Shown here in pieces: positions 10,832 to 21,103 of a stretch of DNA of 37,031 nt. Each line of letters opens with the position of its first letter. Within the stretch, counting starts at the first letter, position 1. This DNA comes from Terramyces sp. JEL0728 (lineage: Eukaryota > Chytridiomycota > Chytridiomycetes > Rhizophydiales > Terramycetaceae). Under the pieces are notes generated by a model, which saw only the letters and a list, made by a program, of their open reading frames with translations, ran no database searches and was not told the DNA's origin. The stretch lies in NCBI GenBank assembly GCA_027603945.1, contig JADIIU010000123.1:1-37031 (forward strand). Reading direction: 5' to 3'. Position numbers and translations under genes: made by a program.

Positions 10832-10999
10832 AATTGCGCAACCCCTGCAGATAAATTACACTCTGCAGCGTATCGCTTCAAAATTACTCTCACGACAGAT
10901 CAAAGGTAAACGATAAGTAGTGGGACAAAACGATAGTTTATTATATCAAACTTACGCCTTAATTATCATATCTACATATAAGCAATAATTACCACTTTT

Positions 11000-11446
<447 letters not shown>

Positions 11447-11584
11447 CTAGTGTTAGTTGGAGATTACTTTTTTTTGTGTTGGAAGGTTTTGGAAAGCCGC
11501 ATCTGTCTTATGTAGCTAGGGTTGCTGAGCCCTAATTTTCGCACCATGTCAGCAATGGATAATGCCAGCAGATGGAATCAAATA

Positions 11585-11823
11585 GGATGGGAGTAATCGT
11601 CCAAGTTTCTTTGGAAAATTTGCTTCTGCCCTCAAACACAAATTTTAACCTGCAAGTAACTGTCCACGCCGAGTATTTAGAGCGCATCTCAATCTCGACA
11701 TGTACATTTCAATATCGTTTACGATGGATCGATTCCGAGTAATATCAACTGCGAGCAATACATAGGAATGACTCGTCGTGGATTATCTGCTCCTTGGATT
11801 CTAACAGACCCAGATTTACAGTA
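11585..11823 (+). CDS. Possible small gene of unknown function
   Basis: The gap 11444-11845 holds two adjacent coding-like stretches on the + strand. One runs from ATG 11585 (MGVIVQVSLENLLLPSNTNFNLQ). The other ends at the TAA at 11821-11823 (VHFNIVYDGSIP, CEQYIGMTRRGLSAPWILTD). A GT...AG segment of 25 nt ending TATTTAG would join them, longer than every other intron here. I do not recognise the product. It may equally be chance, and start and splice site are unsure. Confidence 0.25.
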
Positions 11824-11845
11824 ATATCAAAAACACAATATTTAT

Positions 11846-13261
11846 TTATTGTTCGGCATTTTCGTCCATCTTCTTGACCTTGCCTTCAAGCTTTAGGTCG
11901 TTTCCTGTAATGCGCTTGTAGATGCTCTTGACATCAGCGCAAGTGGTTTCAAAGTGGGAGGTGGAGTCGTAAGATTTGGAAATGAAGATTCCATCTTCCT
12001 TTCCGTCAGCGATTGGTTCGTAGATCTTTTTGATATCGACAAACTTTTCTTGAATGGATCCCAAAAGTGCCAAACCTGCTTCGCATTCCTTTTCTGGGGA
12101 ATCAGTTTCGACGATAGTAGAAACAATAGCGACAAAGTAATCTTTGGCACAAACGTTGTGGGCTGCAGAGACAGCGGCAACATAGATGTCGTGCTTTCTC
12201 TTGACTTGGTTTTGCGGAATAACGAGCTGAACAGAGTCAGCATCACCAGTGTTTGGAATTGGGTGGTTCAAGAAACAAATAACACGGACAACTCTGCCAA
12301 CCTCCTTTACTTTGTCTGAGAAGTATGAAGGATCGGCGATGACTACTTTGGTTTTTGCAACCTAGATTAACAACTCGTTTACTTCTCCCTCACTCTTTAC
12401 TCCGACAACCTTTCCGTTTTCGTAAACGATTTCTTCAACCGGCTTGGAAAGCATATAAGTACCGCCATAGATAGCACTTAATCTATATTAAACAAATCGT
12501 CACCTTGCGAAACCTTGTGGGAGCTCGCCAAGACCGTATAATGGATAAATATATGGGGATTTGCCATATCTTGCCATGGAGTTCATGTATAAGCAAATAC
12601 GCTCATAGGTATCACGGGCAGGCTGGGTCATGTAGGAATCGTCCAAGTGCAATGCCAAAGCATGGCCAATGAAATCTTGGGTGCCTGGCTCCAACCCAAA
12701 CTTTTTGTAAACTTCAACCATGGTTGCAGTGTTCAAATCAACGCCTTGGTGGGTAGATGGATTGGTGAAATCGTAATTTTGAACAAATTCAAAGAAACTC
12801 TTTGCACGACGCTTTTCAAACAATCCCATCAATGGAGACATCAATGCTTCTTGTTGATTTGCTGGCACTTTACTAATTTTCCCATCACGATATACAAAGG
12901 ATCCTTCGATTTGACGGAATTCAAGATAACGGGTGACATCCGTGTGGTAGAGGATATTGACAAATTCTCCTGATGCCATAGCGAACTTTGGAATCAAATC
13001 AACGTTGTAATCACGATCACGACCAAATTGGGATGGTGGAGCCATGCCTTCTCTGAATTTACGGTAGAGCTAAGTTAGATGTTTTCGTACTTGGGTGAGA
13101 TTCAAACTGGCAGATTCTGCGCCGTAGTAATCGTTACGATCCATATGCAAAACCTTTTTTCCTTCAACACTCAAAAGACCAGAAAGGATACATTCGGTTA
13201 AACCGGTGCCTAGTACAATAACGTCGTATTCTTCATTCTGCTGGTTAGTAAAATTTACCAT
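11846..13261 (-). CDS. GDI1: Rab GDP-dissociation inhibitor (Rab GDI)
   Basis: Exons 13261-13091, 13069-12504, 12482-12383, 12361-11846 with three 21-nt introns encode 450 residues, the family length. Each intron contains an in-frame stop, so splicing is needed. The N-terminal block [19 protein letters not shown], then [45 protein letters not shown] and [20 protein letters not shown] (across intron 2) are the conserved GDI/REP regions. Spliced HMDRNDYYG and the short C-terminus favour GDI over REP. GDI extracts GDP-bound prenylated Rabs from membranes and recycles them. CAATAAA overlaps the stop. Confidence 0.96.
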
Positions 13262-14064
13262 TTTGTTGCGATTGCGTAAGATTGCAAGACATGCTTTTCC
13301 CTATTTGCCGTTCTGTGGCGTTGCTGTTGGTCTTGCCCAATGAACGTTATGCCATCAGCAGCTGGGATTGGCAAACTTGGTGAATGAGAAGCGCATTAAT
13401 TTTATAGAACTTTCCATTTAGAATTTATTTGCGGTTGCCTGGGGGGATTGCGGTTCCAAACTATACACAAGGTGCCACAGAATTGATTTGTGAGCTTCAA
13501 CCACGGTTTGTTGCTGGACAGTAATCGATTGTCGGGTGTATTCGCAACCAGTTACGAGACTCACTGGAATTATCTGAAACACCAGCCCAAATAACATGAA
13601 ACCAGTTGATTTTTGACTGTCTCAGCAAGAGCATGGGTAGAAATTCCAAATGTGAACCTTGGTAATGACTTGGCATGCTCTGGTTAACCTTTTATCCTTA
13701 TTAAAAATATTAAATTTATGGTTATATTAAATTTTAAATGTCCGTTCCAATTTTCGAATGGCGTCTTTGCGAATTAATTGTTGGGGGTTCAATTATGTCA
13801 ACTGGACATCATTCACGCTCAGACTTTTTAATATGAGCTAGCAAAACTACTAGAAAAATTAGTGCTACGGAGCCAGATTTTCAGCTAATAGGAAACAATA
13901 TCCGCAAGGAAAACAGCTACTGGAGGGATGGCGCTCTCTAAAACTTTGGCGTCCGATTCCTGGTTAATCTTCCTGGGTGGCTTACCTAACGTGTCAATTG
14001 TGATTGGACTTGTAGGGGGCTTTCGTTAATTTTATATAAACATCGATTAAAGTGATTCACAGTT
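13262..14064. other. 803-bp gap without a supported gene
   Basis: The longest gap outside the repeat region. No conserved protein or tRNA was found on either strand. It holds an AT-rich stretch around 13690-13740, a 33-codon hydrophobic + strand ORF at 13929-14030, and a 58-codon - strand ORF opening MPSHYQGSHLEF; none is supported by family resemblance. TATATAAA at 14033-14040 is a likely TATA box for the gene starting at 14065. Confidence 0.6.
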
Positions 14065-15095
14065 ATGGCAGAAATAGAGTCGGAAGATTATAAACAAAAA
14101 TATTTTGCCGGATTAGAAGAGCAAATAAAGCTCCACAAAATAATAAAAGAACAGCAGGAGGAGATTAATATCTTGAAACACAAACTGAGTTTGCAAGAAG
14201 GAGGTATGAGATAATTAATGTAGAATCAAACCAGAACAGCGAGGATACCTTTGCGGATGATAAATCGACAAAGAGCGACACCAGAGCCTGTGGTGGTGAG
14301 CAAAAATCTAATTTAGATTGTGCAGCAACGGTAACAAGCCAATGGTATAACGACCATCAAAAACTGGGGAGCTATATCTGCAAGAACTGCTATAGAAAGC
14401 GCTGGCGGAAACGAAATTCCTCTTTGATGTCCGCCCAATGCGCCATTTGCAAAGCAACAGCATCCCCAGTGTGGCACCAAAACAAGCTGAACGAGACTGT
14501 ATGCGATAATTGTAGCCAAAATCCAGTCTCTGCCACCTGTAACCTATGCAAGTCGACTAATTCTCTGCGCTGGCATGCTGACCAGCATGACGGCACAATT
14601 TGTCATTCTTGCTTTTCGCATAAAAATAAGGATATGCCCAAGGTAGAGTCTCCTGCTTGGAGAACGTGTGGGAATTGCGGTGCTACTCAAACTTCTTGCT
14701 GGTACAAGGATCGTAAGAGGCTAGGCGGTCATGTGTGTAGAAAGTGCTATACCAATCAGAATCTTACTCGAGTCGATGTGCTCCCGGATGGCACTACCCA
14801 AAGAAGACAGTGCTCTACCTGCAGCTCCTTTGAGACTACTTCCTGGTACAATGATCCAGATAATCCTGGAACGTTCAACTGTATCCGCTGCTATCAAAAA
14901 CGAAGACTTCGAGCGCTTCAAGGAAATGAAAAGAAGTCGAAAAAGATTGTCAAGATGGAATCTACAGAGACCTTATTACCACCGATTGAAAGTAGCAGTC
15001 AAGTTGATAATACTGTACATTTAAAACTGCCTGATTGGAATTTAGAAGAAATCGGCGCTTTGATTGCCAAATCTGCATCTGAAGAGCAGAATTAA
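14065..15095 (+). CDS. Putative regulator with five GATA-like zinc fingers
   Basis: Exons 14065-14203, 14224-14295, 14317-15095 with introns of 20 and 21 nt encode 329 residues. Residues about 10-45 form a charged coiled coil (EEQIKLHKIIKEQQEEINILK). Five C-x2-C-x17/19-C-x2-C fingers follow: about 69-95 (CGDC...CKNC), 112-136 (CAIC...CDNC), 145-169 (CNLC...CHSC), 188-214 (CGNC...CRKC) and 236-262 (CSTC...CIRC). Each has a W at the place of the TPxW of GATA factors, and several end in C-Y-x-K/R, but the LCNACG block is absent. A basic stretch (NEKKSKKIVK) follows the last finger. Intron 2 sits between the two first cysteines of finger 1, so only splicing restores C-x2-C. Nuclear DNA binding is inferred; targets are unknown. 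Confidence 0.8.
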
Positions 15096-15215
15096 TTTTA
15101 TTTTAGTAATATAGTCGAACTTTTTATATTTGTGCGTCTCTATTTTGGCTCTGAATAAGCATTCCCTCGGCTTTCTTTCGAAATTGACTGGATAGCCAAG
15201 ATCAATACGGAGGAG

Positions 15216-15221
15216 TATAAA
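15216..15221 (+). promoter_or_regulatory. TATA-like box of the Nudix gene
   Basis: TATAAA 38 bp before the Nudix ATG at 15254, in an otherwise gene-free 158-bp gap. Similar boxes lie ~30 bp before the GATA-finger gene (14035-14040), ~25 bp before the GDPD gene and ~25-30 bp before the PPxY gene starting at 31920. All sit much closer to the ATG than is usual. Confidence 0.5.
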
Positions 15222-15253
15222 GCTCTAGTTAATTTTCATTTTTAATTTCAATC

Positions 15254-16185
15254 ATGGAAGGAAAGTTTCTGGATTACAAAGGAATAAACACCTCTGGAGA
15301 AAAGAGAGCCTCGGTTGCTTTGATTCTCAGGGAAACCCAAGGGCTGGAAATATTTTACATTCGCAGGGCAAACAACGCACGAGATAGGTGGTCTTCCCAT
15401 GTACTATATGTTTAAGTGTAGATTGCGTTCCCAGGCGGCAAAAGGGAAAGGAATGAAACTGATTTAGAGGCATGTAAAAGGGAGGTGCTGGAAGAGGTTG
15501 GATGGGACTTGGATGGGGCAGAGTGAGTTCAACCTAATCAAGGTTTCAACATATCGGGAGACTGGATGATAGAGAGGTCAAAGCACCCGCATCTTCAAGA
15601 AGAGTAATGGTACTATGCTGCTTTGTATTTTTGCAAAAGGAGGCAGCAGTGATCAAAACCGATCCCAACGAAATCTCGGTTGTTTATTGGGTTCCAATCA
15701 GAGAAATCTTGGAGTGCAAAAAATGGGAAGCAATCAGCTTTCCAATTACACAGCATTTGTTCCAAGGAAAGAGTAGTCTGCTGAATGCGTTAGTAGGATC
15801 CTATTCATTCTACGGAATCCCTATAGATGAGCTCCGTCGTGCTAAACATGTAATCGTGGGAGAGCCCAGAGCAGAAGCAAACCATAGGCTATTTCCGCTA
15901 TGGGGGCTTACCTTATGGATGACTAGCGATTTCTTGGAAGCTCTTGGCCATCCCTGCATTGGTATTTACGGCAAACCAAGATACTCGTCTCCTGAAGTTG
16001 ATTTATTCATTAGGATTATGTATACAAAGAACGATTTGAAAACATCTCTAGTGCGAGATCAGATGCGCTTTGGACTGGGCTACATTACCGTTGTCAGGCT
16101 TGCGGTTGGTCTATCTCTTACAGCGAAAGCTGCCGGGCTGTATGCTATATTCAGATTTATCAGTAATTATAGAAAATATTATTAA
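15254..16185 (+). CDS. Nudix hydrolase, coenzyme A diphosphatase-like
   Basis: Exons 15254-15400, 15422-15522, 15543-16185 with introns of 21 and 20 nt encode 296 residues. The Nudix box GX5EX7REUXEEXG is complete and is preceded by IAFPGG: G-KRERN-E-TDLEACK-REVLEEVG, formed only after intron 1 is removed. IGRLDDREV downstream fits the CoA/diphosphate sub-family (NUDT7/8, Pcd1), which cleaves CoA and other nucleoside diphosphate linkages with Mg2+. The C-terminal ~130 residues are not conserved in a way I recognise and contain a hydrophobic stretch (VVRLAVGLSLTAKAAGLYAI) that could be a membrane segment. The second intron ends AAG instead of YAG. Substrate is inferred. Confidence 0.85.
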
Positions 16186-16280
16186 ATCTTTGCGATAATT
16201 TGCCGCGAGTTAATTCAAAGCCTTCCAAACGACAAGGTACATTCATCGAATATATTAAATGATTGAAAATGTTAAAAAAT

Positions 16281-16353
16281 GGGGCCAACCCGGACTCGAA
16301 CCGGGAGCCCCTCGCACCCAAAGCGAGGATCATAACCCTTAGACCATTGGCCC
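16281..16353 (-). tRNA. tRNA-Pro (UGG)
   Basis: 73 nt on the minus strand. The acceptor stem GGGCCAA pairs with TTGGCCC, with discriminator C. The anticodon arm is CTCGC-TTTGGGT-GCGAG with anticodon TGG, and the T arm has GGTTCGAGTCC. No intron and no encoded CCA, as expected in a nuclear genome. Its 3' 50 nt occur twice more in the right-end repeat. Confidence 0.96.
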
Positions 16354-16404
16354 TTGAGTCAATCAGTTTTAAGCATTATTAATTGCAAAGGAATCGACAA
16401 TAGA

Positions 16405-18058
16405 TTAGTTTATTGATAAATTACTCAGCTGTTCAATGTGATTTGCTGCATGTTTTCCCACAGTTTCATCCATATTCCGTCGTTTGAATATTCCAAAATA
16501 GAGAATGGTGTCCACAAGAGTCATGCTCTCCATGGACACTAGCACGTTGTTCAGACGAGACACCTTTTGGAATGACAGTGAAAATAGTTTGAGCCCTTCA
16601 AGATGCAGCCTGTAAGCTGTCTCGATCTCTGGGCTCGTCACCTCTGGTATCTTTCGGCAGCATAGCAAGAGGAACGCGCACGGAAACAGCGTAAAGGTGC
16701 TTATCTGTTGGAAATTTGGATTGGATTGGATAATTAATTGGAGAATTTTCGCATGATCCAATACTGCTTCGACCGCTTCATTGAAATACAATTGCTGAGT
16801 GGTTTTCTTTCCCTTGATTACATTCTTCATAAAACTGGGAAGAATCAAGTTTACCCTATTGCAAATATAGACAATCGCCAAATAAACGGCGAGCCAAGCT
16901 TCTTCTAGATTACGTTCAATATTATTTTTCAGGTTGAAGAGATGAACGTTTAACTTTGGTGCAAATACATTGTACCAATCATTCAGAGATGCATTGATCG
17001 ACCCGACATAGTACGCAGTTTCCTTTCTACCATCGGTCAGTTCTATTTGATTGTATCGATGAATTTGCAATTGTATTCGATGCAATAACATACGATAGCC
17101 TTGAATCGATTGATCACGGATCAAAGCAGTGTACCATTCTTCGCTAGACATAATCTCGATCCCATAATAATCATTTGAAGTTGCAGATTCAAAGAGCGCG
17201 TTATTGGATGGGAGAAATATACCGTGTTCCAAGTTGGAAATTGTTTCCAGACCAAAAGAATTGGGAATTTGAACGAAATTAGAGTACATGAGCCACCAGA
17301 TTCTTCGTATATGCTCTCTTTCGTAATCAAACGGTGTAATATTGTTAATTCCTTCCTCGGTGTTGATTCTGAGCATTTTCGCCATTTCTATCGCTAATTT
17401 GGTATATATCAGCATTGAATCCTTTTTATCGGAATCTATGTTATTTACAATTACGGAATAGTACAGATCCGATGGTGGAGAGTGTCAATACGGTCAAATG
17501 GTCATAGTTGTGTGCAAAGGTAAACGACTGCGCTTTTTGAAGGAAAATATTACCCAGCTCCAGTCTATTTGCAATTCCGTTAGGCAGCAAGTCGTTTGTA
17601 ACAAAGTTGGATCCAGAAGAGAAAAGTGCGAACCGCAATGGCCAAAAGTGTTTCGCCGATTCCCTGTAGTACTGTTCCGAAACAACCGTCGTTGTGCTAG
17701 GAAACTTTTGAAATCTTAGTTCTAATAGATAATCGTGATTATTTTCAAATAGCTCCAATTCCAATTCTTTGGATAAGAATATTTCAGGTATATTTGGTGC
17801 CGAGGTGTGCTGCATTTTAACTTGCCAGCGGTATTTTGAAGGGATGATTAGATTCTGCTCAAGGGTTCTAATCCGTTCTTTGATTACCTGGAGTTCCTTC
17901 TCCTGAACTTCACTTCTGGAATAGATGCAACTCAAATTCCTTACGTAACATACAGAACAAGGATCCTTGCGATCACATTTCCGCTTCTATGTTTAGTTTG
18001 CGATTACTCTCTTGACGCAGGTATCGCATGAATACCGTTGGCGCCAATTGCTTTTCAT
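16405..18058 (-). CDS. Zn2Cys6 fungal transcription factor (copy A)
   Basis: Exons 18058-18008, 17986-17455, 17435-16405 with introns of 21 and 19 nt encode 537 residues. The start MKSNWRQRYS leads into CDTCVKRKRKC and CDRKDPCSVCYVRNLSC, a full C-x2-C-x6-C-x5-C-x2-C-x6-C binuclear cluster that appears only after intron 1 is removed. A coiled segment (VIKERIRTLEQNL) follows, as for dimer formation. The remainder is helical and includes YEREHIRRIWWLMYSNF, a typical block of the middle homology region of these regulators. It is a paralogue of the next gene, with both introns at the same positions. AATAAA lies within the last codons. Target genes cannot be told from sequence. Confidence 0.93.
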
Positions 18059-18422
18059 TCACCAAAATTTGCAAAAAAAATCCTACAATAGCTTGAGGAA
18101 TTGGGGTCCAAATGATAATGTTGATCATTACGAGCAATAAATTGACCAGGGTAACTTATTGTTACGCTTGGCTATAGTAAAAAGCAAATAACAAATAGCA
18201 GATCCGTAAAAATTATTAGATCCATAAAAATTGCATGATCCCAATGGCCGTATTCAGTTCCAGCAAAGAAAAATTGGTTCGCTCGCTGTTGAAGATACAC
18301 GACGGATTATTTTAATAAAAACTTGAAAACGAGTGCCCGGAAATCTGGATTGATACATTAAGATGGCATTGAGATATCTAGCAACTGTGGGTAAATACAG
18401 AGGAAGGTCCAAGCTCACGGTT
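18059..18422. other. 364-bp gap between the two Zn2Cys6 genes
   Basis: Probably holds the promoter of copy A. It contains an imperfect direct repeat AGATCCRTAAAAATT at 18200-18214 and 18218-18232, which could be a binding site pair. A 29-codon + strand ORF from 18363 overlaps the 3' end of copy B and has no support. Confidence 0.5.
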
Positions 18423-20079
18423 TTATTGATTAATATTCAAATTTTCCAATAATTCGATGTGACTTGAGGCGGGCCGTTCCATCAGTTCATCCATTCTCCT
18501 GCCAGTGAATATTCCATAATATATGATTGATTCCAAGAGATCTTTGTCCTGCAAGTGCACAAGGATTCCATAAAACTGATTGAGTTTTTGGAAAGCCAGC
18601 CTGTATTGGTTTAAACCTTCTAGGTGCAGTTTGTAAGCCGTATTAATACTTTCCACAGCAAAGTTGCCGATTTTGGTACAACACAGGAGAAAGAAAGCGC
18701 AGGGAAAGAGTGAAAACAGCCCAATAGACGTGAAAAACTGTAGCTGAGGGTTATAGCGCAACAGCAAAGATACAATCTGAGCATTGGAAAGTGCTGCATC
18801 CAAGGCTTCCTTGAAATATAACTGCAAAAGCACATTCTTCCCTTTGATGACATTCTTCATAAATTTTGGCATCATTAAATTGATTCGATTGCTATTATAC
18901 ACGCACGCCGTGTACACCGAAAGCCAAGATACATCAAAGTCTTTTGCGATTCGATTTTTGATTATGTAAAATGACTGTTGCAGTTTGACTGAAAATGCGT
19001 CCATCCATTCATTCAGTGACGAGGAAATAGTTCCTGCGATGTATTCCAAACCTGGTATCATGTGTGACAATTCCAAATTTACATATCTATGCAGTTTTGA
19101 CTGGATCCGCAGCAGCAAAGCATGGTACGCTTCAATCGATTGATTTGGTAAACTGGCAGTAAACCATTCTTCACTGCTCATGATTTCAACCCCATAATAA
19201 TCCAGATGCGTTGCAGATTCAAAATAGAATTTGTTTGAAGGCAAAAATATCTGGTTTTCCATATCTACAATGGTGCCATATCCCAAGTGCTTTGGAACTA
19301 TTGCATAGTTTGTATACATTAACCACCATATCCTTCGAATGTTTTCTCTTTCGTAATCAAAAGGTGTGAGTTTTACAATTCCCGATTCCGAATTAATCTT
19401 GCTAGATTTAGCGTACTGAAGTGCCAGTCTATAGTATATCCTTGCTTCGTCGATTCTATGTAAATCTAAATGAAAAATGTATTACGGTAGCAATTGGTGG
19501 CGATTGTTGAGAGCGTTAACACTACAACATGATCGCAGGCATCGGCATAGTTGAACGATTGGGCTTTTTGAAGAAACAAATTTGCAAGTTCGATCCGATT
19601 GGATATTCCGCGGGGCAGTAGGTCATCTTTTATAAACATTGCTCCAGAACAATACAAAGCAAACCGCAATGGCCAGAAGATTTTCGCAGATTCTCGATAA
19701 TACTGCTCGGGAATGCCTGTTGTGACGCATGGAAACTTTTGAAATCTTAGTTTCAGCAGATAATCATGGTTTTTTACAAACAGTTCTTTTTCCAATTCTG
19801 CCGGCAAAGTCACCTGCACTATTGGGGGCAATATCCTTTCCCTCTTTTCCAAATTGGTATTGTCCGGGACTAGTAAATTTTGCTCCATCTGTTTAATCCT
19901 CTGCTCCATCTTTGTTAATTTCCGCTCCAATTCTCTCTGCTGCGAATACTCACATTTTAATTCTTTGTTGGAACAATAGGTACATGGGTGTTTCCGATCG
20001 CACTTTCGTTTCTACGTTAATAGCCAGGTACTTTTAGCGTACAATTATCGCAGGAAAATCGAAGTTTCTTTATCATCAT
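18423..20079 (-). CDS. Zn2Cys6 fungal transcription factor (copy B)
   Basis: Exons 20079-20032, 20011-19486, 19465-18423 with two 20-nt introns encode 538 residues, one more than copy A. The zinc cluster CDNCTLKKRKC...CTYCSNKELKC is again cut by intron 1 between its second and third cysteines, at the same codon boundary as in copy A. The coiled coil is ELERKLTKMEQRIKQMEQNL. Shared blocks with copy A include ENNHDYLL/VKNHDYLL, LRFQKFP, EQYYRESAK, FWPLRFAL, DYYGxEIMSSEEW, MKNVIKGK and YGIF. The divergence is substantial, so the duplication is old. The start ATG-ATG at 20079/20076 is the only one before the cluster. CAATAAA overlaps the stop. Confidence 0.93.
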
Positions 20080-20257
20080 CGGATGTACAGGTTGGAGAAA
20101 AAAATAGTGAACAAAGTTTCATCAATTTTTCATGCGAGCCCGCCCAACTGGCAGTGCATTGTCGTGTGCAATTTCTCTTCAGACTGCATTTTGTCCCAGA
20201 GCGAAACGAAAATCAAAGATTATCTTTATTCCTTAAAAAGAAGGAAAAGAAAAAAAT

Positions 20258-20331
20258 CGCTCCCAGGTGGGCTTGAACCACCAACCTCTCGATTAACAGT
20301 CGAACGCGCTAGCCAATTGCGCCATGGAAGC
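20258..20331 (-). tRNA. tRNA-Asn (GUU)
   Basis: 74 nt. Acceptor GCTTCCA pairs with TGGGAGC (one T-G wobble), discriminator G. The anticodon arm is TTCGA-CTGTTAA-TCGAG with anticodon GTT, and the T arm has GGTTCAAGCCC. No intron and no encoded CCA. It lies 178 bp upstream of the copy B start. Confidence 0.96.
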
Positions 20332-20629
20332 TACGAGCAGCGAAAAAGTTTGTTGATGGTATTAATTAGAAAATATAGAAATAACTACATCTTGTGCCTG
20401 TTTGCTCGAATATCCACTTGCTCATATTTAATCAAAGGAGAGCCTACACCAGTTACTCGCCAGCCCAGACAGACAGTTTGATTCCTCTAGAACACCATGA
20501 GCTTAAACCTGGTATTTGATTTAAATATCATTGAAATACTCCTGTGAATAAATAGAAATTAAGGTTTTGATTGTATTTGGATCGCAATGAGTAATTATTA
20601 CTGCTTACTTAACCAGCTTTGAAAAGCCT

Positions 20630-21064
20630 ATGTTGGCTCATACAGAAAGACCTGCCGAAAGTTTCCCAAATATGAATAGCACACAGACGAATATTGTTAG
20701 CAGCTCGAATACATACCAAGGAGATGGACTGGCAATGAATCCCTGGCTAAATTTGGCGTTTGTATTTATAGTTGCATTGGTGCTAAATTGTTGCTTGATA
20801 TGCTGTAAAATAAGATGGAAAAGGAAATCAGAACCAAGAGAGCAATCGTTCATCGACATCCAATATGGCGGAGATGAACGTTGCACTATTGAAGAAGAGC
20901 CTTTACCAATTTATTCGCCAACAGAAAGTTATTTACCAACCATACAACCACGACCTTCTGCAAATAACCACACAGATACCAATGGAGAAGCTGCGTCGAT
21001 CGCATCGCATGTAAATATAACACCATTGCCTCCCACATATGAAGAGAGTGTGATTGCACAATAA
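20630..21064 (+). CDS. Single-pass membrane protein with C-terminal PPxY motif
   Basis: 144 residues, no intron. A short N-terminal region with possible N-glycosylation sites (MNST) precedes one membrane segment, WLNLAFVFIVALVLNCCLICC, then a basic stop-transfer stretch (KIRWKRK) and a Pro/Ser/Thr-rich tail ending LPPTYEESVIAQ. PPxY binds WW domains of Nedd4/Rsp5 ligases; yeast adaptors such as Rcr1/2 and Bsd2 have this design. The start could also be the Met at 20672. The 298-bp gap before it (20332-20629) shows nothing I can name. CAATAAA overlaps the stop. The adaptor role is inference. Confidence 0.75.
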   Translation: MLAHTERPAESFPNMNSTQTNIVSSSNTYQGDGLAMNPWLNLAFVFIVALVLNCCLICCKIRWKRKSEPREQSFIDIQYGGDERCTIEEEPLPIYSPTESYLPTIQPRPSANNHTDTNGEAASIASHVNITPLPPTYEESVIAQ

Positions 21065-21103
21065 ATGATTATAGTTCACACCATTTTTATTCATCGCTAA
21101 CTT

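Noticed and set aside
13929..14030. 33-codon hydrophobic ORF (MALSKTLASDSWLIFLGG...)
   Set aside because: Too short to judge, with no paralogue in the window or known family; it lies just upstream of the next gene's TATA box.
18363..18452. 29-codon + strand ORF (MALRYLATVGKYRG...)
   Set aside because: It overlaps the 3' end of Zn2Cys6 copy B antisense and has no supporting resemblance.
20083..20481. 132-codon + strand ORF
   Set aside because: It runs antisense through the whole tRNA-Asn and has no family resemblance.
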